From contig NW_026262668.1 of the NCBI RefSeq assembly GCF_021869535.1, positions 73,429,558 through 73,493,557 on the forward strand: 64,000 bases of DNA. Direction: 5' to 3'. Origin of the DNA: Mytilus californianus (lineage: Eukaryota; Mollusca; Bivalvia; Mytilida; Mytilidae). This document shows positions 22,801 through 36,100 of the stretch, piece after piece. Under the pieces are notes generated by a model. The model saw only the letters and a program-made list of their open reading frames with translations, was not told the DNA's origin and searched no databases. Numbering within the stretch: the first letter of the stretch is position 1; each line of letters starts with the position of its first letter. The translations under genes were made by a program, and so were the position numbers.

Positions 22801-23790
22801 ATTAGTTAACTTTTGGTCTTTCGTCGTGAGAAGTGAATATGTCGTGTGCTTCTCATTCTTATGACAACTTGACCAGTTATTTTATGTTTTATCATGTACA
22901 CTATAACATTAAATGTAAAAGTTGTTATTTCCACCGAAATTATGACAGATTGAGAGTGGGGTCATCAATATCAATGTAAGCTTTGTCGAAAATGAAAATG
23001 AAACTGTAACAACAGTAACGTTGTTATATATATCAGCTCCCGTTTGCTTTTGGTATGGTGTCCATTTATCGGGCATGGGTAATTGAGGTTAATTAACGCC
23101 CGATTTCGTAAGGTGTTTTTTGCTTCCATGTGAAATGTTGTTAATTAGAATACGCTCCCTTTACAGAAATGACCTGCAATTGAAATTGGACAGTCTATTA
23201 TACTATCATAGTTGAATTTGTTTACGAAAAGTAAATATGAGCTGTCTTCTTATTGTAATAAAGCATGCATTCTATATTTCTTTGTTTTAAGGTAACTAAA
23301 ACATACAAAAGTGATGTTTTTCATTTTACAATGCAAACTAAGATACTTATTTTGACATAACTTATGTCTATTACAAAAGTCAGCAAATATTCTTGTGTTT
23401 AGACTCGACAACTGTATGATACTGTTGTTACTTAAAAAATATATTATGAAAAAGTAATGATAATAAAAACTGTTCAATGAATATTATTCATACCTAGCTC
23501 AATTCTTACGCAATTTATATAAGCTTGGTTTTGGTGGAGTAGGTGAAGTTTGACATTTTGACACTTATTGAGTAGCTCATATTCAAACATCATTTTTGAT
23601 AGTCTTAAGAGGAAAAACATGCTGTGAAATGTAAAAAAAAGCAATTTTTGAATTTAATAAAATAAACCTGTCAATTCAATCTATTTTGCATCATCATTTC
23701 TTTTCTTTACACACTTAGCATTAAAAACTTATGCCAATTAAACCAATAGCGAAAATCTTTTAATATCTAAAACTTTGACAAGTGTGTATT
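22800..23790. other. AT-rich sequence downstream of the lectin-receptor stop
   Basis: Contains the presumed 3' UTR of the minus-strand receptor gene. AT richness prevents a confident choice of polyadenylation signal. No exon seen. Confidence 0.5.
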
Positions 23791-23794
23791 AGTG

Positions 23795-24197
23795 TTACTC
23801 TTTGAGTACATCAACAGAATCATATTCTGTTCCAATAAATCGGTCTCCCCTGATGAGTGTTATTACTGCTGGCTTTACTTTGTCGTACACATCATTTCTA
23901 GCAGCATCATCTGGCTTCCTTAAAGTATGATTCAAGCTGTTGTATTGATTTTCGGCTGCTGCTTGTTCTTCTGTTTTTTTATTTTGTCTTATTGCATCTA
24001 TTTTAACTCGAGATTTGCTGCCATTGATTTCATTTTCAGCATTATTGAATTCGTCTGATTCCGCATGGTTTATTTGATTAATATCGGCATCAAAATGTTC
24101 TTCATATAAATTGCTTGAAGCCGTGGGCATTTCATCCAGTTGGATTTCCTCTACTGTTCTATTTGCTCGCTCTTTTATTCGAACTGTCTTTCTATTT
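23795..24197 (-). CDS. Receptor exon 8: cytoplasmic tail and stop
   Basis: Acceptor 'attctttctacag'. The first A completes the Arg codon begun in exon 7 (AYR/NRKTVRIKERANR). A juxtamembrane basic patch is followed by an acidic Asn/Glu-rich middle (DADINQINHAESDEFNNAEN). The C-terminal end carries three Y-x-x-hydrophobic motifs: QYNSL, DVYDKV and TEYDSV. YNSL and YDKV are spaced somewhat wider than a classical ITAM pair. Stop at 23,795-23,797. Confidence 0.85.
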
Positions 24198-27100
24198 CTG
24201 TAGAAAGAATCAGTTTTGTCAAACATATGATTATGGTATTGCAATGAATCTAAAATTAACATTGAATGTTCTAACATTGAAAAGCTGATAAGATGTAGAT
24301 CATATCCATTTAAGAGTTGCTACTTCCTTAGAAAAACCATTATGGCCTATTTGATTATTAAATATAATAGTTAAATAACTCATACACACATTTCGTAATT
24401 ACTGTAATTCGTGTACGATTTCAATTGCTTATACACATATATACCTTAATGTAGGTAGATACTTTTAAATTGAGCTGATCATCTTTGAGACTGTCGTCAT
24501 TGAAATGTTGTCTGTGTTGTTAGTCGGTATCATATATTTCAAATTAACATTAAAACTACACCGAGAATGCATTGGCTTAAACTATTTTATCATATTCGTT
24601 AAGATATGTATTTGCTCATAAATCCGTAATTTCATTTCAGGAGAGATACCTTTTGCAAAAATAGTTTCTAGGGGTTAATTACATTGAATGTTAACGAACG
24701 TCATCCAAATTATTCACCATTCTGAAAACGCCAGGCAATTGAATAGGACTCCCGCATATTTCGTGAAAGAAGATGTTCTAAAATACTCTTCCCCAAAATC
24801 AGTTAATAAGTTATCAGTTTTTGTAAATAAGCTTTTATTTTTTTCGCCAATAAATGATTTCCCTATTTGAAGATATAAAACTGCTTCTTGGAAATAGTTA
24901 CTTCTTATTAAACCTTTGTATATTTATAGATTTAAAACTTTCAGGACAATTGAATAGACTTAAGTAATGTTTTGTACATAACTTGAAGTTTCTTCTCAGT
25001 ATTCACCTTAACACAAGCAAAATGACATTCTTCAATTTCTTTAACTTTATGTATTACCTATAAGCATTACATACTAGCACTGCTAAAACATTTATTCCGA
25101 TGATTCCAGCTACAATACTGATTGAATACAGTATACCTGTAATAAACACATAATACCAGTATTAAGGTGGTACATAACACTACAGGGAGATAACTCTTTC
25201 AAAATCAGCTGAACGTTTTAATCACGTTCTATTGTTAAGGAAATATAAAGCTTCTATATGATCAAAATTAGTGTTTGTCAAACTGCTCTATATCCAATGA
25301 TTTTTTTCCGATAAATTGTGTGGTTGAAATTTTTATATTTTTGTCAAGGGGTCAAAGTAAATATTTTGTACACAATTTTATGAAAATTAAACGAGCCAAA
25401 TTAATTTTAGTCATAGTGTTTGGTACCACCTTAAACCTTAAGTAGGAAGAAACATAAACTCATGTTTCTTTATGTCAATTCCATTGTAAAACAAGGCCAT
25501 GGTTTTATAAAGCAAAAGCGACTTTACAAATACAAATTCGCCTTTAATTTAACTCGAGATTGTCAACGCAATAAGACAGAACGACTGAAATCATTATGTT
25601 TTTAATGTGTCACAGTGTCTGAACTTAATAGACGAGACATAGATCTCTATATGTCTATACTATCGTCCATCTGACGTTATTACCGTTTTAATGAAAATGG
25701 AAAATACATTTATAAATTCCGTGCATCTGAAGAGCTTTTCTAGGAACGCTCTTTTGAAAGCCAGGATTGTATGACTGCAGACTAAAAAAGACCTACAAAG
25801 AATAGCCAAATTCATCTAAGGAAAACTTTACCTTAAGAAATTGGAACCTTGCTTTCTAAATTTATCAACAGGGAATCAAAACAGGGTATAAATCATATCA
25901 ATACCGAAGCACTGACCACTGAGCTAAGGATATCAGCAGTGGTATCGACCCAGTGTTAGTAAATTGAAACAACACTTAAACTAGCTAGCCACAAAACCAG
26001 GTCCAATCCACCATTTTTCCTTAAAATGTCCTGTACCAAGTCAGGAAAATGGCCATTGTTATATAATAGTTCGTTTCAGTGCGTGTTGCATTTTAGTGCT
26101 GTGTTTCTGTTGTGTCGTTGTTCTCCTCTCATATTTGATGTGTTTCCCTCGGATTTGTTTTTTTCTCAATCGATTTATGAATTTCGAATAGCGGCATACT
26201 ACTGTTGCCTTTATTTAAAAATCTCGTGCTCTCCGAAGCGCTTTTCTGGATTTATCTTCAATCTTCATAAGGGACGCTCTACCTCAACATTTGAAAGCTA
26301 AGAACCTACTATGAGACATGTTACTGGATATGACCTATAATAATAAAAAGAACCTACCAAATTTTAAAACTGACTGGAACTCACAATGTGCAATTATGTA
26401 CAATTCAATAACGTTTGTTTTCACTTCTAAACGGATTCAGTATACGAACATTGTAATTTTTGCCAGCTTCAAAATACGTTAAATGCTGTTTAAAACTGAA
26501 TAAAACATCTTTGATTATGTTTTTTTTTCACATTTTGTTTATCATTGAACTTGATCATGGTGTATTAGTTGAACAAATGTCACTAGTCATACATTCTGTC
26601 TGTCGTATCTGTGTTTCAGTAAGACAATATAATATAGAAAATTTGCACTAGATTATTTTTCAGTTACATCTTTTGACACTCTATGAGTAAGCGTTAGCAC
26701 GTTAAAGATCTGTCTCCGCTTATTGGTCTAGTCCATACACACGTTCGTATTCATACCTTAACCACATTTTCTCGTTCTGAAGATGGATGTAAAACACCCA
26801 TCTATCCATCCATCCATCCATCCATCCACATATTTGTCAAATTACGTTACATAATAAGCAAACAAACTTTTTTTTTAAATATCGGATCTGCCATATATAT
26901 AATGAATTTGTTAAGACCCATTGAGTACTAGTATTAAATTTTTGTTTAGTTCTTTATAATATTACTTTATGTGCTATACTTTTTCCTATATAACGGGCAA
27001 TATTTTAGCTGAATAATAGTTATGTTCTTACATTCTTTCGTGGAACAAAAGTAACTGCTTGTCGATAGTGATGACTTGTTGGTCCAATCTGTATTATTAC

Positions 27101-30100
27101 ACATCATATAGTAAGACATGTTAAAACAGTCGTTTATCACGGGACTGACTATACTATTCGAAAATGTTGTCACTATGCACGTAGACTCTGTACAATAAAT
27201 AAATTTGCATAAAGACAATTCACACTGTTCCTACGCTGTTTATACAGACAATAAGAGATCGGCATTAGTATTGAAAATAGTTTAGTTATAGTATTAAAGT
27301 ACTTTTCTACTTTAAAGCCTGCTATTTGTACTTGCAAGTGATTCAAACATTATCCCCGATACATATATAGCTGTTTGTGTCATTCACGAAATATATAGTG
27401 GTATAGAGTCTACACATGTGCTAAGTCTTGATGTTAAATTGATAAATAACTTGAGATCATCCCCGGGTTGTGGTGGGGGTTCGTGTTGCTCAGCATTTAG
27501 TCTTATTTGCAATGTTTGGTAAACTGTTGTTTGTCTTTTCGTCGTTTTCCTTTTGGTCAAGGTATTGTTTGTTTTTCTTCCATTTATGATTTTTGATCGT
27601 TTCCTTGGAATGGTGTGCCTCTCTTTTTAAATTTCGTTTAGTTAAACAAGAATAAGATTCAAATAAAAAAAAGCAGTAAAAAAACCGATATCAAAGATAT
27701 CAGGCTTATAATTGTGTACGCCAGATGCGCGTTTACGTTTCGTCTACATAAGACTGACCAGTGAAGCTCGAATCAAAACTGTTGGAAGGCCAAATCAAGT
27801 ACACAGTAGATAATAGGTAAAGATAAGTTAAAAATGCGTCTTGTAAGGAAAATGAGACAATGCATATCAATTTTGGTTTAGGATTCAACATAATCAATAA
27901 CTTTTGACTTCCTGTAAAAAAAGTATAATGGACATGCTAAGGACAACAGAAAAAAACGTTACCAACAAGTTATATTTCTAAACAAAATTCAGTTATGTCA
28001 CAAAATTTCTACTATGAAATATATGTATATCAGTAGTAATCTTTTAAATCTTTTGTATCTGTGACTTTAATACAATTTTATAAACTTTTAGTCCCCTTTG
28101 TTTCCCTTGTAGTTAAATATAAGTCAATGTATATACCACTTTGTTTTTATTATTTTCAAAATTATTGGTTATATACTTCAACTTTTTGCAAATTAAAACA
28201 CTGATTCACCTGCATCTCCGTATTTCATTAGAAATTGTTCATTTCTTGGAATCACTATCCAGAAGGTACCTTCCTTAAGTTGGTTTGTCGTATTACTTAA
28301 GTTGTGTATGTCTTTCGTGCAATCCATTGCGGATTCAACCCATTTTTCTCGCTTTTCTATAATGTGTGCACTTCTAGTTTCTGACAATAAAGAAAGATCT
28401 ATTGAATACAGATATATATACGCATCTAAACATATGACAACTTTACGACAGACATTCTCGATCGGATAACCCGTTGTTATACATGGCTTACACCATAATA
28501 TATATATAATTCGTTTCAAATTTAGCTCAACAATGTTAGATCTTTAAATTTGCCTTATCAATTTATTTCTTCCCTAAGCGTGAATCTTACCCTTGCTTCT
28601 GTGACATCGTGATCTTAAATATGCAAATTTGGATCAACTAGACCCCCTATCTATCGGATGTTCGTTTGCTCAATGATGAAAGCTTCAAAAGTACGATGTT
28701 TTACAATTTTTAGCTCGATAATCTGATGTTTATTTGTTTTCCTCTTATAGTTGATGTGTTACCCTCGGTTTAGTTTGTAACCCGGATTAGTTTTCGCTTA
28801 ATCGATTTATGACTATTGAACAACGGTATACTACTGTTGCCTTTATTTGTGCATTTACAAGGATTATTTCCATCTGAAAAAAATTGGACACATCCTACGA
28901 CTAAAATTAAATTGTTTTACAAAGATGTATATGGATCAGATACACATCCTAACAAATTAATATGGTGGTCCTTGCATGTGGCCAATGTATATTAAAGCAA
29001 AACGATCAAACTTTACATAGAATATCAGGCGCAATTATACCGATTCTGCATAAGAGTGCGCAATTATGACGTAACAATGACATCATAAGTATTCTAATGA
29101 GTCAGAGCTTGTTGATTTTATACTTGTCAGATATCTTTGAATACTAGTAGTTTATCATCAAATGTTTATTTGTATTATTAAAGTTAAATTTCACTGAATG
29201 TGAGGGCCAATACTGACCCTTCGTTTTTTTGAAGATGTGTAACATTACAACAAACCAAGAGAAAGGTCTTTAACATGAGGCCGGTAGAACGGCACATTAT
29301 CAGATCCTTGTCAGCGAAGCGTGGGCACAGGATTTGAATTTGAATCAGATTGTTACCTTGTTGAAAAATGAGAAAAAAAGACTGCTATTTAAAAATACTA
29401 ATAGAAATGAAAATTGTCATTCTTTTTACATCTATATGACCTTAACTTAAATTATTGTGGGATCGTGATTAAGATACTTAGGAACCATTGCAAAACTAAG
29501 GGACAGACAAATCCAACTTTGCGACTAATACAAAAGGAATATATCCATGGTTATTTTTGACGTAGTTTTCTGTATCGGTTACAGGATGAAGAACGTAAAC
29601 TTTCCCCGATGACTTCAACTTTACCATAAAAAGTCTTTGGTGCAGTAACTTTATAGTTAGCTGCAAACCCTCTATCAAGTAAATTCTGATAGCAAACATC
29701 AGCTGTTTAATATAATCTGCTGGAGTGTTAATAAATGAAAAAGTAAAGATCACAATAAAAGAATTAAAGTAATTTCTTTTGTTGTTGAGTTGAGTTGAAT
29801 TCTAAATCGTACATCGCAGTCGATATCTAGGTGTAGGTAAAAGTAGGGAGCACAATTAACTGTTCCTGTAGTATTCTCTTTTTCAAGTTAAATAGTATAG
29901 ATGCGAGCAACACGAATTATTTGTTGAAAAGACAATACATATAAATGAAGTTTTAAATAAGAAACCAGTCATGTTAGCTTAAACGACGTCCTTACCGTCA
30001 CATCTGAAACAGATATACGGTAAGTCCGTATTACAATGAATATTCAAGATAGTAAAATTGCAATCTGGTGTCAGTTGTATTGCTGCACATTTGTTCCCAT

Positions 30101-33100
30101 GATCTGTTGTATTATCAGTATAATCTGGAAAATGTGAATACTATAAAGTTATTTTATCCAATACACTTACAAGAGTGATATACTTGGCCTTCATCAGTGT
30201 CAGTCACTTTTCAAAATGTGATAAAATAATGATTTTTTTGTTGTTGTTTTAAAAGAGCACTCATTCATATAGATACTTTAGAAGACATGTACGGGTATCA
30301 TTGACACCCCAATACTGGCCAAAGAATCACCATTCGATTCGTTGTCTACTAACATAGTCCCCAGTATTAAAAAGTGCATTGCTTGTAAATTTCAATATAT
30401 ATATATATATACTCAACATGTGTGATTCATTAATCAATTAGAGGCAATAGTAGTGTATCGATGTATATATCTCATATATCTATTAAGAAGATACAAGGTA
30501 AAATAAAAAGCAAATACTGATGAAATCGCATGAACTCCAAAAGGACCAAGACCGGGTTCGTCGACAGGTTAAGCGTCTCCTGTTATGCATGCATCATCCG
30601 CCTGCGAATTCACATTCAGTCAAAATGTTGCAATCGTAAAAAGAACATAAACAGTAAATTTACAGATCAGACGACCATTCTGATATCTAAAGATATAAGA
30701 CTGAGAAAACATGTAGCTATTGAGTTGGGACACAGGCATTTCGGTCATGGAATTTGTTATGGAGGCGGTAAAACTAATGTAGGGTTGATTTCAGTCTTTT
30801 TTTCCACATAACTCTGTTTGTTGCAGGACACCATCAATGTTTTAAAATAGATGTTCTTGTGTTTAACCAAATCTACATACCATCTGTTTTGCTGTAAAGC
30901 ATTAAAGTGTTGTTGCTATCACAACGGTTTTCGCTGATTCCTCCAAGACATTTATGTGTAACATTTGATGTTCTTAATTTGTTTTTAAAACAATGACAGG
31001 TACTATCCTACAGTTAAAGAAGCTTTGTTCATTTTTTAAAAAATTTGCACCATCTTGTGTTATATACATTATATTTATTTGTCTCATTGGCATATATTTC
31101 AAAATATATTTTATTCGTTTTTTCCGGTTAAATTACTTACAATTCAAGAAGTGAAAGTTGGTGCAGAGCATCAATTCGCCGCCAAGTTTTTCGAAGGGTT
31201 GACAAATTTAAACTGGAAAGTTGATCAAATTGATCGAGACATAAATTTTATTTTTTGCTTTTACTTGATTATAAACTTGATAAGTACCCCGATTCCGGTG
31301 AAACAACATAAAAAAATGAATTTTGAATTTACCTAATTAATTAAACTTCTTGAAATTGAACATTTGTTTACTCTTTTTACATATATTAATCTGATACTTT
31401 TTTGTCATGCTTACATGTAGGGATATGTGAATATGTGTTTTTCATGAAACTAAATTGTACAATCAAGAACAACTGGTACCCCCTGTTCTTAACTTTCAAA
31501 ACATATGACACAACATACTTTTATTCAAAAAAGATAAAAACATATATTTTTTTCATTTTACCGAGTCATGAATTAGAACTTCAAGAATAACGACTTTGCC
31601 TTTACAATCGATTGTGTACACATTTTAGATAGAAATATAGGAATTAATATCTCCTTTCTCCATTCTTAACAAAATCATATGAAATATATTCACCGCGCCC
31701 TCGCGTCGAATGATTACTAGACCTCAATATTAGAGGAAAAAAGAATCTGATATCTTCAGATCAAAGACCGCGAACACATGTCGCTTGTTTTTTGAGACAC
31801 ATACACGTCGTGTTGGTCAACCAAGTCATGATGTTGGTCATAAAACTTGTGTAGTGTTGATTCCAATTGTTCTTCTTCATAACTCTGTTACAGTAGTTTT
31901 TGTGTTAGGAGCACAATTTCGATAAACATAGTCAACACACTGAATTATTCAGGGAAAGGATTGCATTTAAAAAGCAGAACGATAATTTAATGGATAGTGC
32001 TGGTTTTTTTTGTTCTTCATGAACTTTTCCCTTTTCTGAATAAAAGAATAAATCAAGGTGAATCCAACATAATAGATTTGTTGTAAAAAAAACATTCATA
32101 AAGCAAATAAGAATCTTGATAATGCCAGTTTCAGGGAACATTTTTTAGACCTAGAGCGTTGTTTTTACTACCGAAAACGTATTATTAATTCCTTTCTAAA
32201 AGACATGTGTAGTGTTTTGTCCTCTTTGGGAAAAAATTAAAACAGCTTCCTTTTCACATTTTTGAGTAGAAAACAAATTGTGATTCTACACCTGCAATTG
32301 TTTTCCATAATTTCTTTTTAAATGTTGTAATTGAAAATTTTATACTTCTATAGTGTAAGGTACCTTCAGTCCAAAATTAGCAATTGTTTTGTCAATCGTA
32401 TTACAGTTGGTGACACACATCTGTATGCGATATGATGTATTACCGATATCAACCGGAAAATATGTGTTATTTGCTTCCTTTTCTGCTGTTACATTTAACA
32501 CTTGACAACCTGCAAAGGAACAAAGTTTGCATGATCTCTTGCTGTTGACTTTTAGAAATATATACCCATCGTTCTGCATTTAATTCAAAATATTACATTC
32601 TGGCAAATGCGAAAAGGGTTATACAGTCCTAACACATTTCAAACGGTGATGGTTATCTATGATGGAAGAGGGACAACAGATTCCAAACTTGAATACGTTT
32701 AAACAGTGTTTAACTTGACATAAACTAAATCGAATTACAAATTCGGAATCACATACAAGGAGACCTAACTTAAAAACTAAAGTTTTGATCTTTTTACGGA
32801 AGTGTATTAGCGCCACACACACTTTTTTATATTTCTTTCTGTGTTAGAGCTTTCTTACTTCAAAATTCAAAATTGTTCTTTTTGAATATAAATCATTTTA
32901 AGGCCGACAGATCATTTTGTCTATTTGAATTTATCGTTTCACAATTTTATGAATATTTTTTTGCGCATCTACTTTGACACTTTCCGTACTTCGAAAATTT
33001 CAAAACCATTCCCTTTTTATTCACGGAAAATTGTTCATACCATATCTATTTTTTCTGATACAAAAATCATTCTTTATTTGTGTATAATTGCGACACAAGT

Positions 33101-36100
33101 ATTCCCTTATTTTTATGTATCTTTATTAAAAAGGTGACTTGGGATGTGTTCAGGTCCTTCTCTTAAATAAATCAAAACCAAATTTTACTGGCACACGGAC
33201 ATGCGAATGGCGATATTTACAAAACACTTCTTTTCACATTAAATAATAAATGTAAAAATGTAAATTCAATATAGTTTTTCATTATGAAATATACAAAACT
33301 TTTAATGAATAGCAAAAATCAAAATGGTCGCGTTATAACGCAAAGGTTTGCAACGCAAACATAGGAAGAAATAGAAAAAAGTTTGTGTGGCGCTTACACG
33401 CTTCCGTACCCTTTATACACTGTATTTATTTCATCAATATGTTGGCCACATCAAAACATAGAAAAAAGTCATTGAACAATCTTTATCAACATGATCTCAT
33501 ACATACGAACCTAGTCATTTATATCATTTCATCTTGAGTATTCCTTGATTCATTGCTAAGCTATACTATATATGCATAAAACCATTGTTATGATGGTTCT
33601 TTATAATGCGTTCCAAGAGTATTTAAAGTTCAATATACTACAGTACTGTACATCTTCCATCATGTTATTGAATTTTATATGACTTTACCAACTAAATACT
33701 ATCACTTTTTAAAGAATCTATGCATAATGTCGAATACACTAGACCTCCCGATTCAAAATTAGCACCTTCAAATGAAGGGCGTGGTACGAAAAGGCATCGT
33801 AACTGATTTTGAAGTGGTTTGTGTTTTCTATGCGGTGTTTGGTGAACTGTTTTTTTTTTGTTTTTTTTTGAGGGGTTCTTTTTTTCTTTTGGCCATGGCA
33901 TTTTCCGTCTTCCGTCTATATATGGATTTTTATGAATGCCCCTTGGTATTTCCTTTTTTTTATAAAAATTTGTACGGACGCCATCACGAGTTGGTCGACC
34001 GTTTTATGGAATATCTGCCTCACAGATGACGACGGATATGTTCCAATTGCCGTAACCACAATCCCGTCATCTTTTCCTCGAATGTGACCTATCAGATTAG
34101 ACTTATAACCGGGTTTGTACTTACATGAGCAACAGGACGGGGGCCACATGTGGAGCAGGATCTGCCTACCCTTCCGGATAACCTGTGATCACCCCCGGTT
34201 TTGATGGGTTTCGTGTTGCTCAGTCTTTAATTTTATATGTTGTGTTTTGTAATTTGTGTTTGTCTTTTGATAGTTTTTCGTTTTTTTTTGTCATGGCATT
34301 GTCAGTTCGTTTTCGACTTATGAGTTTGAACATCCCTTTGGTATCTTCCGCCTTTCTTTTTGTAATCAAGATGCTTAGTCGTTTATTTTTTAAATTGCAT
34401 ATTCATTAACCTGATTGCAACGGATGACTTTTAATTATTAAACTTCTATGGTTACGAGAGGTTTGGTCTTTAATCAAAATTACTTAATTAAGTATTTTTG
34501 ATATGGGGAAAAACGCAAAACTAGTTAAGCATTTAATTTAATTTTTAATTTTTTTTTATATACTTATTTATTTTGTTTGTTATTGATTTTATTATATATT
34601 TATGATTAGACGAACTGATGAATGTTGAATGGTTGATAATAAGAAAATTATAATCAATACGTTCTATAATTCGCCATCTACTGGAGGTAACTCCATATTG
34701 TAGTAGGTACGGAAATCTAAAGTGAAAATAAATTTACTTCCCTATCAGGACATTTAATCAAATGAATGAAATCTTATGTAAAGTAGTATTTAAGATTTGT
34801 TAGTTAACTGGGTGAAGTGAAGCCTTCCTTCCTTCTTTTGACAACCAGAGTGGTGCATACGGCGTGGAATGTAGCACTAAATGCACTGAACATAGCCTTT
34901 ACATCAATCAATTTTAAAGAATGTAGAAAATTTCCTCTCACTTTTGATTTTCAGATCCTTCAGCTATTAGTTGCTTTTCAATTTATACAAAAGGCAAAAA
35001 AGAGAGGCGCGCGAAGGATACCAAAGGGACATTCAAACTCATAAGTCGAAAATAAACTGACAAAGCCATCAAGTCGAAACAATAATTTGAAAGAGAATAT
35101 AAAAAATGTATGACATGTATTTCTGACTCCAATGGCAAGTATGAAACAGAAAATAGAAAACTTTTTAAATTGCCGCCAATTTATTTTTTCTTCGAAATTA
35201 ACGCAATTTCAGAATGGCGGGCATTAATATCAGTCCCATTGTTGTCTTAAGAAAGTAGCAACAACGGTCGTTTCTAAGGGCTTGCTTTCCGACTGTGAAA
35301 GCTGAAGAATATTACTTGTAATATTGAACATACTGCACTGTGAATTTTCTATATGTGTTTGTATTTTTTTTTTTTATATATAAATACTTTATCTTACCAA
35401 GATATTGAATCCATTGTACAGATCGATTTTTAGTCTTTATCCACATTAAAACATCAGATACGGCATTCCAAGTTGCATTTACTCCATTTCGATCATAATT
35501 TCTAAAGCTGATGTATTTCTGACGTACCGAAGATAACACCCTATTTTCGAGTAATATTTCATTTGAAATGTGTATATACTGACCTGTGGAATATGAATTA
35601 AAAAAAGATATGTCATATACTAGTATATTTTTATTGATTATTATTCCCTTTTATTACATTGGTAGCAATGAATTACATTGATTTCCCAGTCAAATAAAAA
35701 CCGTTATTAATTAACAACTCTGTTATTGAACTTAATATGATGAAAACTGCCTATGCAATATAAAAGTGTCAACTCGGCCAATACAGAATAACTCGGCCAA
35801 TATTGATTTTTTTTTCTGTATTGGCCGAGTTCTGATCCGGCCAGTACAGGATTTTGGAACGTCTCTAGTTTTTAGATCGAAAGTCATGATAAACACAAAC
35901 TTAAAGTAAACAGTCGTTAGGAAGACGCAGTTTTCATTTGCTCACCATAAACATGCCGAAACGTTCAGTGTGGCATATATTTCAGGCTAAAGACGGTCAC
36001 ATTCATTTAAAAAGCATTTTGTAAGCAGACAATTGAATTATTTCAGGTTTGGGCAACGAGTAGTTTATCACAAAGTTCATTTCTTGTCGACCTCAGGTAC

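Noticed and set aside
26026..26301. Plus-strand Cys-rich 91-residue ORF as a small secreted protein
   Set aside because: It lies within dispersed repeat family B/F, whose other copies do not keep the frame.
29496..29753. Definite ninth exon of the lectin receptor
   Set aside because: Two overlapping frames both look partly coding, neither has cysteines or motifs shared with the modules, and the 418-codon model is complete without it; kept only as a possibility.
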